64,000 nt of DNA. Source: Polaromonas sp. AER18D-145. GTDB lineage: Bacteria; Pseudomonadota; Gammaproteobacteria; Burkholderiales; Burkholderiaceae_C. Below, in pieces: positions 7,574 through 16,574 of this stretch. Positions within the stretch are counted from its first letter, which is position 1; each line of letters begins with the position of its first letter. The DNA lies in the NCBI RefSeq assembly GCF_002379095.1, contig NZ_NBZV01000023.1, forward strand, positions 1-64,000, given 5' to 3'. The position numbers and the translations under genes were made by a program. The notes beneath the pieces were generated by a model, which worked only from the letters and a program-made list of their open reading frames with translations, made no database searches and had not been told where the DNA came from.

Positions 7574-9085
7574 ATGAGGCACGAACTGCGAGACCTGCGC
7601 ACCGACCACAGAACGATTCCGTTGGACCTTGCTGGCGATCAGTTGGGCGCCGGCGGCCGTGAGCCCACAACGCGCGAGATCAACAGGCGCATCCGCGAAG
7701 AGGCACAAGAGATCAAGCGGAGGGACAAGTCAGCCAGCAACGCGGCAGGCGCGGCCATGGGCGTCCTGGCCCGGGTTCAGAAACGCCACCCTGACAACCC
7801 CAAGGCCCAGCTCGCGATGTTCTTCGACGAATTCGTCATCAAGTCCGGTACCGGCCGCAAGCGCCCCGTGTCCGAGCGCACCTGCAGCGCCTACAGCGAC
7901 GGCATGATCCGCATGATTGACGACCTGCGCGCCGACCGCGCCGCCGTGCGCAACCTTGGCGAGATCGGCAAAGCTCATGTCCTGCGACTCATCAGGTACT
8001 GGCTCGCCCAAGGGCAGGGTAGCGGCACCATTCAGAACAAGATATCCATTCTGAGGAGGTTCCTGACCTTCATAGGAAAGGAAAACATCGTCCCAAAGGG
8101 CCATGACCTGCGCACCTGGCTCAACCGCGAGGGTGTGGAGGTTCCCAACTGGCGGCATACGGTGGCCACCGAGAGCCTTGCCTGGGACCAGAACGACGTG
8201 GATCTTCACGAGGTGCTGGAAAAGCTGCAGCGGCGCAGCCCCCTGACCGCCATCCAGTTGGAAGTACAGGCCGCATTTGGCCTCCGGATGAAAGAGTCCA
8301 TCCAGCTCAACCCGGCAGCGGCCGACGAGGGCCACGTCCTGCGCATTGTTCACGGCACAAAGGGCGGCCTGCCGCGCGACGTGCGCTTTGAGGACGATCC
8401 GGCCATGCGGCAATGGCAACGAGACGTGATCGAGCGCGCCAAGCTCTATGCCGCTCGCAACAGGAAGGGCACCCTGTCCGAACAGGGCCGAACCCTGCTG
8501 CAGAGCAAAAACCACTTCTACTACCAGCTCGGCATGGTCGGCGTGACCCGCGCCTCCCTGGGCGTGACGGCCCATGGCCTGCGCCACCAGTACGCCGCGC
8601 GCCGCTACGCCAGCATCGCCGGCATGGCCCCGCCCGTCCACCGCGATGCGCCCCTGCAGGTCACCCAGGCCATCCGTGATGCGGATCTCGAGGCCCGCAC
8701 ACAGGTCAGCCGCGAGCTCGGGCACTTCCGCGCGGATGTGACGCAGGCCTATGTCGGCTCCCTGCCCATGCTCGAGCGCACCCGCAAGGCCCGGATTGTT
8801 GACTGGATCCAGCGCACGGAAGAGAACACCGAGTTCCAGCGCACCGTTCGCGCAGCTGGCCTGTCGGCTGTCTGGCTCGGCGGCCGCTTCGCCCAGGGCC
8901 TGGAAGTTAATGCCAACGAGAAGCTGCGTGTGATTGTGCGGACTGAACACCGCCGCCCGCTGGAAACCAACACCCGCTTTGTCCTCAAGCAGAACATCCT
9001 TGAGCTCTACGGTCGCCCCGTCGATCTCAGCGAGCACCACGACGAGTCGCCCCCAGACGATGCCCTCGAAATCATCATCCGGTGA
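7574..9085 (+). CDS. Tyrosine recombinase / integrase
   Basis: A 503-residue site-specific recombinase. Residues about 80-200 form the SAM-like core-binding domain (TIQNKISILRRFLTFIGK); the catalytic domain follows with all expected residues: Arg in AAFGLRMKES, Lys in GTKGGLPRDV, the H-x-x-R pair in AHGLRHQYA, the second His in SRELGHFRADV and the nucleophile Tyr in TQAYVGS. It matches the plasmid/ICE 'integrase domain' group rather than classical phage lambda integrases. The C-terminal extension of about 90 residues beyond the Tyr is unusual. It cuts and joins DNA at paired sites; no attachment repeat was identified nearby. Confidence 0.85.
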   Translation: MRHELRDLRTDHRTIPLDLAGDQLGAGGREPTTREINRRIREEAQEIKRRDKSASNAAGAAMGVLARVQKRHPDNPKAQLAMFFDEFVIKSGTGRKRPVSERTCSAYSDGMIRMIDDLRADRAAVRNLGEIGKAHVLRLIRYWLAQGQGSGTIQNKISILRRFLTFIGKENIVPKGHDLRTWLNREGVEVPNWRHTVATESLAWDQNDVDLHEVLEKLQRRSPLTAIQLEVQAAFGLRMKESIQLNPAAADEGHVLRIVHGTKGGLPRDVRFEDDPAMRQWQRDVIERAKLYAARNRKGTLSEQGRTLLQSKNHFYYQLGMVGVTRASLGVTAHGLRHQYAARRYASIAGMAPPVHRDAPLQVTQAIRDADLEARTQVSRELGHFRADVTQAYVGSLPMLERTRKARIVDWIQRTEENTEFQRTVRAAGLSAVWLGGRFAQGLEVNANEKLRVIVRTEHRRPLETNTRFVLKQNILELYGRPVDLSEHHDESPPDDALEIIIR

Positions 9086-9294
9086 AAGGCCGGCCCCCTT
9101 ACTTGCCTGCTTACCAGCTCCTCACGAGAGAGGGCGACAGGGAGGAGGGCGAACCAGTTGACCAGAGCGACCCGGAACACCTCGGCCCAGCCCCACAGAA
9201 CGAATAACACCGTTCCAGCTTGAAAACCCGCCATCAGATGTAGTAACGCCGTGCCATCAGCCCAAATGCCGCCCATCGACCGGGCGCCAAACAT
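9086..9294 (-). CDS. Possible small membrane protein
   Basis: In the gap behind the integrase gene the minus strand encodes a short hydrophobic protein (ADGTALLHLMAGFQAGTVLF then GWAEVFRVALVNWFALLPVA) starting with ATG at 9294. The frame continues into the integrase gene up to 9007, so the end is shared antisense. Two possible membrane segments make it look protein-like, but there is no clear ribosome binding site and no partner gene. It may be chance. Confidence 0.25.
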
Positions 9295-9366
9295 TTGCCA
9301 GGCAAATCCACGGCATTGACAGAACGCTCATCGGTGAGAAGCTGAATTGATCACCCCCGAACCAAC

Positions 9367-9869
9367 ATGAACCTCCTCAACATCCTCGCCCAGATCGCCT
9401 TCACCTGGATCGGTGCAATGGGCTGGCACCTTTGGCGCATCGCCATCGGCAGGCCCGCCTACAGATGGATCACCGACACCGGCATCAGCGACCTCTCGTT
9501 TCTGCTCGTGTTCTTCATCGCCTCGGCCCTGCGCTGGAGCGTCGTTCACGGCTCCGATTGGCTCGTATTTCTTGCATCGACCATTGCGACCTTGTTCGTG
9601 CTCGGTTCGTTCACCTTGCGCAGCAACCCCGCAGCGACTCACTTTTCTGCGCAGTCCTGGGCGCCCATTCGCTGGTCGCTTTCGCGGGAACAGCCACCAC
9701 AGTGCTCGGCCTCACGGAATCCCCTCTGGGACTGCACCCAGCCGCCTTGTTCTTCCTGGCCCTTGAGGTCGCCCTGTATGCAGTATGCGTATTGCAATTT
9801 TTCCGCGAAGCCCCTGAAGTCCGCAAGAACGGCTACGGGCGCGGGCCCCCCGTGCGTCCCCACGTTTGA
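9367..9869 (+). pseudogene. Membrane protein gene split by a frameshift
   Basis: The first 85 or so codons encode membrane helices (NILAQIAFTWIGAMGWHLW, SDLSFLLVFFIASALRW, WLVFLASTIATLFVLGSF). Near 9630-9650 the hydrophobic, protein-like sequence continues in another frame (LFCAVLGAHSLVAFAG then PAALFFLALEVALYAVCVLQ, ending GPPVRPHV at 9869), while the original frame turns into Ser/Pro/Arg-rich nonsense. Joined, the product would be about 165 residues with four or five membrane spans. A one-base change or programmed slippage at CACTTTTCTG could explain it. Function unknown. Confidence 0.55.
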
Positions 9870-9922
9870 CACCTCACGTGCTACCGCTTCGATATGATCA
9901 GAAGAAAACGGCGGAATATGAG

Positions 9923-10657
9923 TCACAGGCTGGCTCCATTGCCCCGAAACACCCGCTGGCGATGAAATTCCAAATACAGTGAATGCTTAGGCTTGAGCCC
10001 CTGAATTCGCGAATCCGGGCCCACGCCCAACAGCTCCAGTGCGGTCCGAGGCAGTGAAGATGCGATGGCAATTGAGCCTGTTGACGTGAAGGTAACCCAA
10101 CCACCATCGAACAAAGCGTCTAAATTTGGCGAAAGCAAGAGGCCGTTATAGACATCCAGGCGTTGCTCATCGGCGTCACACAACGCCCATGGCTGAATAT
10201 GAGAGGCCCGCAAAAGTTCGGATATCGCCAAGCCTGTCACGCAGCAACAACCCTGCCAGTAATCCAACAACGCTCCACGAAACAGGTTTTGACCAACGCG
10301 CTGTACGACCAAGCGCTCGGCCTCGGTGGCCTTTGGCATCGTTGCCGTCACCTGCTGGAACTTTTGCGCAACGCGGTTGGGCATGGTTCTAGCTGTGGCT
10401 GCGGCCTTGTCGAGAACTTGGTAGAGGACATTCCAGCCGTGCACCTTGAGCCCATCGGCAGACTCATCCGCCAGTGGCAAAAGCATTAGTGCCGATGCTT
10501 GCAGCGTGAAGGTGTCATCGCCTGTCGGCCGTACGGTGATGATTTCTGGGAACTGGGCCGAACGATATACCAGTCCACCGTCGACCAACTCAGGCGAGAG
10601 TTCAAAGCCGCAGTCGGCGGCGGCTTTTTCCAGACGAGTTCGTTCCAGAGGGTTCAC
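9923..10657 (-). CDS. HNH endonuclease (HNH_2 type)
   Basis: A 244-residue protein. The C-terminal half is an HNH nuclease: CCCVTG (zinc/structural), then LLRASHIQPW with the first His, and NGLLLSPNLDALFDGG with the Asn and metal site. The N-terminal 120 residues are an unassigned domain. Such nucleases act as modification-dependent or R-M-like restriction enzymes. Its GTG start overlaps the stop of a 22-codon ORF (GTGA), which in turn follows the reverse transcriptase gene by one base, so it is probably the last gene of the defence operon. It may be the effector or an independently acquired nuclease. Confidence 0.75.
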   Translation of the reverse strand: MNPLERTRLEKAAADCGFELSPELVDGGLVYRSAQFPEIITVRPTGDDTFTLQASALMLLPLADESADGLKVHGWNVLYQVLDKAAATARTMPNRVAQKFQQVTATMPKATEAERLVVQRVGQNLFRGALLDYWQGCCCVTGLAISELLRASHIQPWALCDADEQRLDVYNGLLLSPNLDALFDGGWVTFTSTGSIAIASSLPRTALELLGVGPDSRIQGLKPKHSLYLEFHRQRVFRGNGASL

Positions 10658-10722
10658 TCCTCAACTCCCGCATGGTTCGTGCAATAGTCTCGAATGAACG
10701 CCACAAAGAGGAATTCTTTCAT
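10654..10722 (-). CDS. 22-codon ORF coupling RT and HNH genes
   Basis: ATG at 10722 lies one base after the TGA of the reverse transcriptase gene, and its own TGA overlaps the GTG start of the HNH gene (GTGA). The product would be 22 residues, beginning MKEFLFVAFIRDYCTNH. Being bounded by such tight junctions it may be a true micro-gene or a translational relay that keeps ribosomes moving into the HNH gene. It has no recognisable homology. Confidence 0.35.
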   Translation of the reverse strand: MKEFLFVAFIRDYCTNHAGVEE

Positions 10723-10723
10723 G

Positions 10724-13700
10724 TCATTTTTTCCTTTTCAATCCTGCGGGGCGGGTTTTCCCAATCCGCTCGGATATATGCTTCAAAACCACGGCCCCAG
10801 GATCAGCGGCATTTAATTTCGGACCAAAGTCATCGATGTCTACGTCGAAAACACTGACTGCAATCTGCTGCGCCCCATGAACATGGGATAGCAGTCGCTT
10901 GTGTTCCTGGTCGTAGGGAGCCTGTGCAGTTGATCCACCAAATTCGCCGGAATTTGCGATCAGCACATGCTGATACATGTGATACCGCAACGCTCCGACC
11001 ATGCTGTCAAATGTCTTGACGTCCTTATTCATCGCGGCAATCACAAACACATGACTCTCATCCTTGAGGTCCGCCGCAAGGGAGATGTCCGTAGCGTCAT
11101 AGCAAATGGCCCCAGATATTCTGTAACCGGGTTCGCCTTTCCAACAAAGCTCAATGACAACCTGGTACGGACGCCATTGCGACACTTTCAGCTCCTGCTC
11201 TTCCGTGGTTAGGTGCCACTTTCCTTGGTCAACCTCCACCCACGAACGCCGATCGCCTCGTCGCTGCGGGACCAACCAGCGCGCCGCATTGATTGGCTCC
11301 ACGGTTCTGGGCGCCGTGGCACCAAGAAGCCCATAAAAAAGCATAGCGCCAGTTGCATCTGAAAACGAACGCATCAGGTCCTGGTCATCCACATGAATCG
11401 TGTATTCCGGGAAAATAACGAGATCAACCTGGGGCTTATGGTCCTTTCCCAGCACGGAATCACGGGCCAAAAGTTGCCGGTACGCCAAGTGCAGCAATGC
11501 GGCCGTGTGGTTGCGGTGACGTTCGCGATACCGAGGATCTGCTAGCCCTGCTAAGCCATGGTCAAAATCCTTGTTGGCAGGCATAAGGCCTTGAACCAAA
11601 ACGATCCTGAGTTGTCGACTCGCTTTCAGAGGCCATTCCACTGGGTACCGATATACCGGGACATTCGAACTCGCACCAAACAGTTGAGCTTGTTGATCGA
11701 GGCGACTCTGGACAAAAACAGCAAAGTCCTTCGGCGTCTTCACAGCCTCTATGTCAGCCAAGGCTCCGTCCACTGTGATTCCTGGCCAGCGTAGCAACCC
11801 GAGCAGCAGCTTGGAAAACCAAGGCGTAATGGCTGACGTCGTTCCAACAAGCGCAGTCGATGTATGCAACATACCCATTCGACGTTTCTGCCAGGTACTC
11901 CGTATGCCGCTGTACCAACCCGATTCATCTCGAAGTAGCCACTGACGTGCGGTGAAATCAAGCTCACCAGTTGCAGCAGCTCTTAACAGCCGACCAAACG
12001 CGTACATCCAAGCTTTATCGCGTGTACACCAGTTCGGGGTTGCATGGACTGGATCACGCTCATCCGGACCCGGCTCGTACTTCACGGACAGGACATCAGC
12101 ATTCGGATTTTTCAACTTATGCCAGTCTTGACACTGCAGGTGAAGTGTCAATGGGGTTAGCCGCTCGGGCATCTTAAGAGACGCCCCAGGCAAATTGGCC
12201 AGTTTTAGAGCCAGTTGAAGTAATGCATTTTCTTGATCGAACACAGCCGCCGGATGGGTGATAACCTTTGCAAACGAAATCCAAGCGTTAACCGGCAATT
12301 CCGGCGGATTGGTTGGCCAGCGGGCATCGACATACTGGCCCAAATATCCAGGCATTAACTTTGCGTCTACTGCGGCTTTTCCCTGCCCTGGCCGCGTTAT
12401 GCCAGCGAACAAGTTCTGGTCTGTTTGCCCAATGAGTTGCAAGGCATCGGAGACATCTCGTCGACTCTTTCGGCCAAAAGCGAATCTCTTGAACCAGTTG
12501 ATGTATTCCGCGGGCTCCCCACGCAGTTGATACCCCACAAGGGAGACGGAAACCTCGTCTTTAGTGGAAACGCAACGGCTCTTACTCTCAGTCCGTAGGA
12601 ACTCGTGCAGTGTTCGATGAAACCGTAATTCATCCCCAGAAGACAGCGCGTCTGTCGAATATCCTACCGTCGCAAAAAGCAAGGCAGCCTGTTGCTGCAC
12701 GTACCAAGGCACGTCTGGCCATTCCAGCACGGTCTGTGCGAGGCCCACCAAACTAACCCGATATTCGCCCACATCACCAACCTGAAATGCGGCATCGTGC
12801 GCTGCGCGTTGGCCGGCTTCCGTTGCGCCCGCCTTGAAGAGTTCGGCCAGCACGTAAAGAATCACCATCTCTTCCTTGGGGGACAACCCATCGACCATAA
12901 GCTTCTTAGTCAAGGCATCGGCCACTGGTGCCAGTAGGTCGGGGGACGGATAAAGATCCAACGCATACCGAAGCACTTGAACCAGCGATGGATTTACCGC
13001 CCAGGCAGCAACGAGGCGACGGGCAACCACCTCGAAATCATGCAGCAGCGCATCTTTCGCCGAAACCTCACCATCTTTCTCACTCAGATCGGTCATGCTT
13101 CTACGCATGCGAAGCGACTTCGTTAGACGATAGGCTGAAAATCGGGTTAATGTGTCATCCCGTACCTCCAGCTTGGGGCGAGCCACAGCGGCCAGCATGG
13201 GCAACGACTCTGACGATGCCGAGGGCGACTCCTCTTTTAATCCAAGTTCCGCAAGCGCCAAGAGTCCGTTGAGTCCCGTTTCAACTTGCTGAAGTGTCGC
13301 AAGGTCGAACGGTCCACTCAGCTGTTGCTGCATGGACTTCATGCTTGCCGCGATGCCGGACTCCCCGCCCACCGCACTGTAGAGTTCCAGCTCAGTCTTT
13401 TCACTGTTCACATGCAGACGTGAAGTCTCCTCGCTTTTTACAGATGTGAAATCATCGAGGTAGCCCTGAATCCATTTGGCTATCGTTTGTGCGACCTTCG
13501 ACTCGTCCGCTTCGGTTGCCTTTACAGAAACGACGAGTCGCAAGTCATCGACGTATCGGCAGTAGTCGTGAATGCGAATTTCGAAATCACCTTCAATGCG
13601 AGATGTTTTCTTGGATGCAGCGCCTATCGCTCTATCGAAATCCAACATATAGGCATTTGCCAAAAAGCCACTTGCCACCAATCCCTGTGGCAGGCCATCC

Positions 13701-14548
13701 GGTAATTTCTCATCTCTAAATAAATGGCCCAATGCCCTGTCCTGTTCGCGCCAACTGAAGCTAAGCACTTGGCGGGCGAGCCTCCAAAATGCAGCGTCTG
13801 ATGCAGGCCGCGATTTATCTGACTTGCGGAATGCCGTGTATTCACGCTGCAGGCAGGTTACGAGACGGTCAACATCGACGTTGTCATAGAAAGCGCTGAG
13901 GTCGAGTTTGACGATGTAGACCAACTCATCGTCAGCCTTCTGGGTATGAACGACCCGCGCCATAGCGTTCGGGCGAACGACAAACTGTTGATAATCTTGA
14001 AAATATCGGCTATAGGTATTCGAGTTTCCCCATGAAAATCTCGCTCGATTCCCTTCGCTGGACCAGTTGCAGTAAAGGCGATTGCCATAGCTGTAAACGC
14101 CATTAACTACGGCCTGCTCTGGAGTTTCCGCCGGGTTACCCTGCGCAGTTTCAATGCAATCGGCCAAACACAACATCAATGCCGTTGCGACCGTTTGTTC
14201 ACGGATACCCAGGTGAGCGAGTGGCCGCAGAACCGAACCTGCAGAACCCACCTTCGGCCCCCACCCTCCAGGCAGTGATTCACTGAAGACCCAGGGAGCG
14301 TTTTTGGGTGCAGGCACTACACATGATGGCTTGGGTTGATAGTCCCCCTGAAGTAACGCTGCTGCCCATTCACCAAGCTTGTTGTCAAGATCCACGGCTG
14401 AGCAATCCAGTTCAAGCGTGTCCGCGTACCAGTTATGACGTCGAATATAGGTATGAGATTTCTTCCATGCTTGGGCCAAAACAACGATATCGTGAAGGTA
14501 CTCAGCCCGTGGCGCAAGGTTGAGGTACTTCTCCCTGACGATGCTCAT
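10724..14548 (-). CDS. drt1: Reverse transcriptase-nitrilase fusion (DRT1-like, UG1)
   Basis: A 1274-residue two-domain protein. Residues about 60-390 are a reverse transcriptase with motif A (KLDLSAFYDNVD), motif B (LPQGLVASGF) and motif C (HDYCRYVDDLRL). A helical region of about 500 residues follows. The last 300 residues are a nitrilase-fold domain with the Glu (VIFPEYT), Lys (TEEQELKVSQW) and Cys (SGAICYD) of the catalytic triad apparently intact. RT plus nitrilase is the signature of defence-associated reverse transcriptase type 1, an anti-phage protein. The ATG at 14548 was preferred over a TTG at 14563. It sits 19 nt after the ATPase gene, embedded in a DISARM-like operon. Confidence 0.85.
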   Translation of the reverse strand: MSIVREKYLNLAPRAEYLHDIVVLAQAWKKSHTYIRRHNWYADTLELDCSAVDLDNKLGEWAAALLQGDYQPKPSCVVPAPKNAPWVFSESLPGGWGPKVGSAGSVLRPLAHLGIREQTVATALMLCLADCIETAQGNPAETPEQAVVNGVYSYGNRLYCNWSSEGNRARFSWGNSNTYSRYFQDYQQFVVRPNAMARVVHTQKADDELVYIVKLDLSAFYDNVDVDRLVTCLQREYTAFRKSDKSRPASDAAFWRLARQVLSFSWREQDRALGHLFRDEKLPDGLPQGLVASGFLANAYMLDFDRAIGAASKKTSRIEGDFEIRIHDYCRYVDDLRLVVSVKATEADESKVAQTIAKWIQGYLDDFTSVKSEETSRLHVNSEKTELELYSAVGGESGIAASMKSMQQQLSGPFDLATLQQVETGLNGLLALAELGLKEESPSASSESLPMLAAVARPKLEVRDDTLTRFSAYRLTKSLRMRRSMTDLSEKDGEVSAKDALLHDFEVVARRLVAAWAVNPSLVQVLRYALDLYPSPDLLAPVADALTKKLMVDGLSPKEEMVILYVLAELFKAGATEAGQRAAHDAAFQVGDVGEYRVSLVGLAQTVLEWPDVPWYVQQQAALLFATVGYSTDALSSGDELRFHRTLHEFLRTESKSRCVSTKDEVSVSLVGYQLRGEPAEYINWFKRFAFGRKSRRDVSDALQLIGQTDQNLFAGITRPGQGKAAVDAKLMPGYLGQYVDARWPTNPPELPVNAWISFAKVITHPAAVFDQENALLQLALKLANLPGASLKMPERLTPLTLHLQCQDWHKLKNPNADVLSVKYEPGPDERDPVHATPNWCTRDKAWMYAFGRLLRAAATGELDFTARQWLLRDESGWYSGIRSTWQKRRMGMLHTSTALVGTTSAITPWFSKLLLGLLRWPGITVDGALADIEAVKTPKDFAVFVQSRLDQQAQLFGASSNVPVYRYPVEWPLKASRQLRIVLVQGLMPANKDFDHGLAGLADPRYRERHRNHTAALLHLAYRQLLARDSVLGKDHKPQVDLVIFPEYTIHVDDQDLMRSFSDATGAMLFYGLLGATAPRTVEPINAARWLVPQRRGDRRSWVEVDQGKWHLTTEEQELKVSQWRPYQVVIELCWKGEPGYRISGAICYDATDISLAADLKDESHVFVIAAMNKDVKTFDSMVGALRYHMYQHVLIANSGEFGGSTAQAPYDQEHKRLLSHVHGAQQIAVSVFDVDIDDFGPKLNAADPGAVVLKHISERIGKTRPAGLKRKK

Positions 14549-14567
14549 GAAAAGACTGCCCAATTTT

Positions 14568-16565
14568 TCATATCTGGCCCTGAGTGTTCATGCCCGGCAA
14601 GCTTGTCTCCAACGCTCGCTTAAACAGCAAATGTTCCTCGCTCCCAGGCAGCAATTCGAGCACCACATGCCTCGCACCACGCAGTTCAACAGGTGGTGCC
14701 GATGTCGTTGTAACGATGTACTGGAATGGAACGTTGCCGCCGTTGGCTAATTGCTCGTCTGCCTCCGAAGCCATCATCAAGAAATTCCGGTACAGCACCG
14801 CACTCATGTCCGCCTCACGTGGACAATCATGAACAAGAAATCCAGGATGGATGCTACCGGTCGAGGTGGCCGCATCAAGAAGGCAAGTCACATCACCCAG
14901 CAAAACCTCCAAAACTTGGTACGCTTCTCCACCAACCGATAGATCAAATGGTCGGCTGTCTGAATCTGCAATGAAGCGACCATGTCCCGTTTCACCCAAC
15001 AGCCGCTCTGCCAGACATCTCGTTAACGACCTCAACGATTCTTCCCGCAGCGACAATTGCTGCCTGCGCTGCACCAGTGCGGCCTTCTGACTATCAAGCT
15101 GACCCAAGAACAGCTTCTGCTTGTCTTTCACACGCTTCAGTTCGGGGGAATCTGCGCCCTGCTGCCTTTGCGCGAAAAGTGGCAGGAAATCAGCCCACTG
15201 GGTTTTAAGTTGCTCACGGCCCGTCGCACTTGTCGCGCTTCTCATTTGAATTCGCCGGACAGCAGCGCGCTGTTCATTGACGATTCGCTCCTGTTGCTCC
15301 TTTGCCCTCTGCACCGATTCACAGGAAGTGGTGTCAGCTTTCAAATCGGCCAAGAGTCGCGGCGCTGCTGCTTTTGCGGCCTTAGTGTCCATATGCCAGG
15401 GTAGGTTTGGGGCAGCGCGCCGAAGTTTGATGTGGTTGCAGTCCGAAAAGTCAACCAGCCCATGCGTGCAATACCCAGCAAGGCGGTCGAGCTCCGCAAT
15501 CGCCGTTGTTAGCCGGGTGTACTCCGCCTCGTTGGCATTGACCAATGCCTGAGTTTGCTGCTTCTCCAAGTCAAGCATTGTGAACTTGGCCTGCAACTCA
15601 GCAAGCTTCACCAAATTCGGGGCCATTGCGTTTTCAGCGGCAGCGGCTTCCCGCTCCCACTTCCTTTCAGCCTCTTCGGCGCGAGCCAAAACGTCCCTAA
15701 CCCTGGACTCCAGCGAACTCTCAACAGTCGTCTCGTGAACCGGCTCGTCGTCACTAGACCCGACCCGCGCTCTGAGTTGCCGCTCAAGTCGGGCCAGTTC
15801 AAAAACCGGCTCCCGCTCAAGGTCAGGGATCTGGGCCTCAATTTTGCTCAGTTCCGCTTGGGTTGATTCCACGGTACGCATCAGCTTGTCAGCCTCAGCA
15901 TCCAGAAGGCCCAACACCAAATTAACGAACAACGGCGGGTCCTTACGCGGGCGACGAAAACCCAGGCCATCACCCTCGCGCCAGTGAAAGAAGCCGTCAA
16001 ACCGCGTCTTCTGATCACGTACACACCAGGCAAGCAAATGCTGCCATTCCAATTCTTGATTTGTGCCTGGCAGCGTTTGAGCAGCAAGTGTGCCAATGAA
16101 GGCCGTACGAAATGACGAAAGATAAGTTTGAAAATCACCCTCTATCTGGGCGTCAAACAAGTCCTCAAGTTGGTCGCCAATTTTGGCAAAGGAATGGCTG
16201 TAAGCCCCATAGGGGCGGTACACCAACCAGGCCACGCCATCGATATTGACCTTGGCAGCCACGCCACCCTTAGGAAAATTCGCCGCTGCCTTCTCACGCA
16301 GGGCAGTGACTGCCGTAGCATCGTCACCCAACAGATACCGTAACAGCAGGCAAAACGAGGTCTTGCCAACACCATGCCCGGCGCTGGCCAGGCAGGAACC
16401 CTCATCCGAATCCGGCTCCCGCGCCCAAACGATGTTGACACCCGGCTGCAGATTCACTATCCGGGTGATTTCCAGCGGCTCGCGCGATGCAAGTAGCCAG
16501 ACTCGCTCCACCCAGAGGCGGGGAAGTGAACGAATTGCTGGGAAATTTTGCAGCCAAGTTACCAT
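14568..16565 (-). CDS. Coiled-coil AAA/SMC-like ATPase of defence operon
   Basis: A 665-residue ATPase of the SMC/Rad50-RecF type. The Walker A loop is near residue 65 (SAGHGVGKTSFCLLLRYLL), a long coiled coil spans about 220-550 and is interrupted by a Cys/His patch (GYCTHGLVDFSDCNHIK) reminiscent of a zinc hook, and the C-terminal Walker B/D-loop reads FLVHDCPREADMS. Such ATPases sense or bridge DNA in several defence systems. The gene begins 9 nt after the methyltransferase gene and ends 19 nt before the reverse transcriptase start, so all three are surely co-transcribed. No close named family is recognised. Confidence 0.7.
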   Translation of the reverse strand: MVTWLQNFPAIRSLPRLWVERVWLLASREPLEITRIVNLQPGVNIVWAREPDSDEGSCLASAGHGVGKTSFCLLLRYLLGDDATAVTALREKAAANFPKGGVAAKVNIDGVAWLVYRPYGAYSHSFAKIGDQLEDLFDAQIEGDFQTYLSSFRTAFIGTLAAQTLPGTNQELEWQHLLAWCVRDQKTRFDGFFHWREGDGLGFRRPRKDPPLFVNLVLGLLDAEADKLMRTVESTQAELSKIEAQIPDLEREPVFELARLERQLRARVGSSDDEPVHETTVESSLESRVRDVLARAEEAERKWEREAAAAENAMAPNLVKLAELQAKFTMLDLEKQQTQALVNANEAEYTRLTTAIAELDRLAGYCTHGLVDFSDCNHIKLRRAAPNLPWHMDTKAAKAAAPRLLADLKADTTSCESVQRAKEQQERIVNEQRAAVRRIQMRSATSATGREQLKTQWADFLPLFAQRQQGADSPELKRVKDKQKLFLGQLDSQKAALVQRRQQLSLREESLRSLTRCLAERLLGETGHGRFIADSDSRPFDLSVGGEAYQVLEVLLGDVTCLLDAATSTGSIHPGFLVHDCPREADMSAVLYRNFLMMASEADEQLANGGNVPFQYIVTTTSAPPVELRGARHVVLELLPGSEEHLLFKRALETSLPGMNTQGQI

Positions 16566-16574
16566 ACTTTGTCC

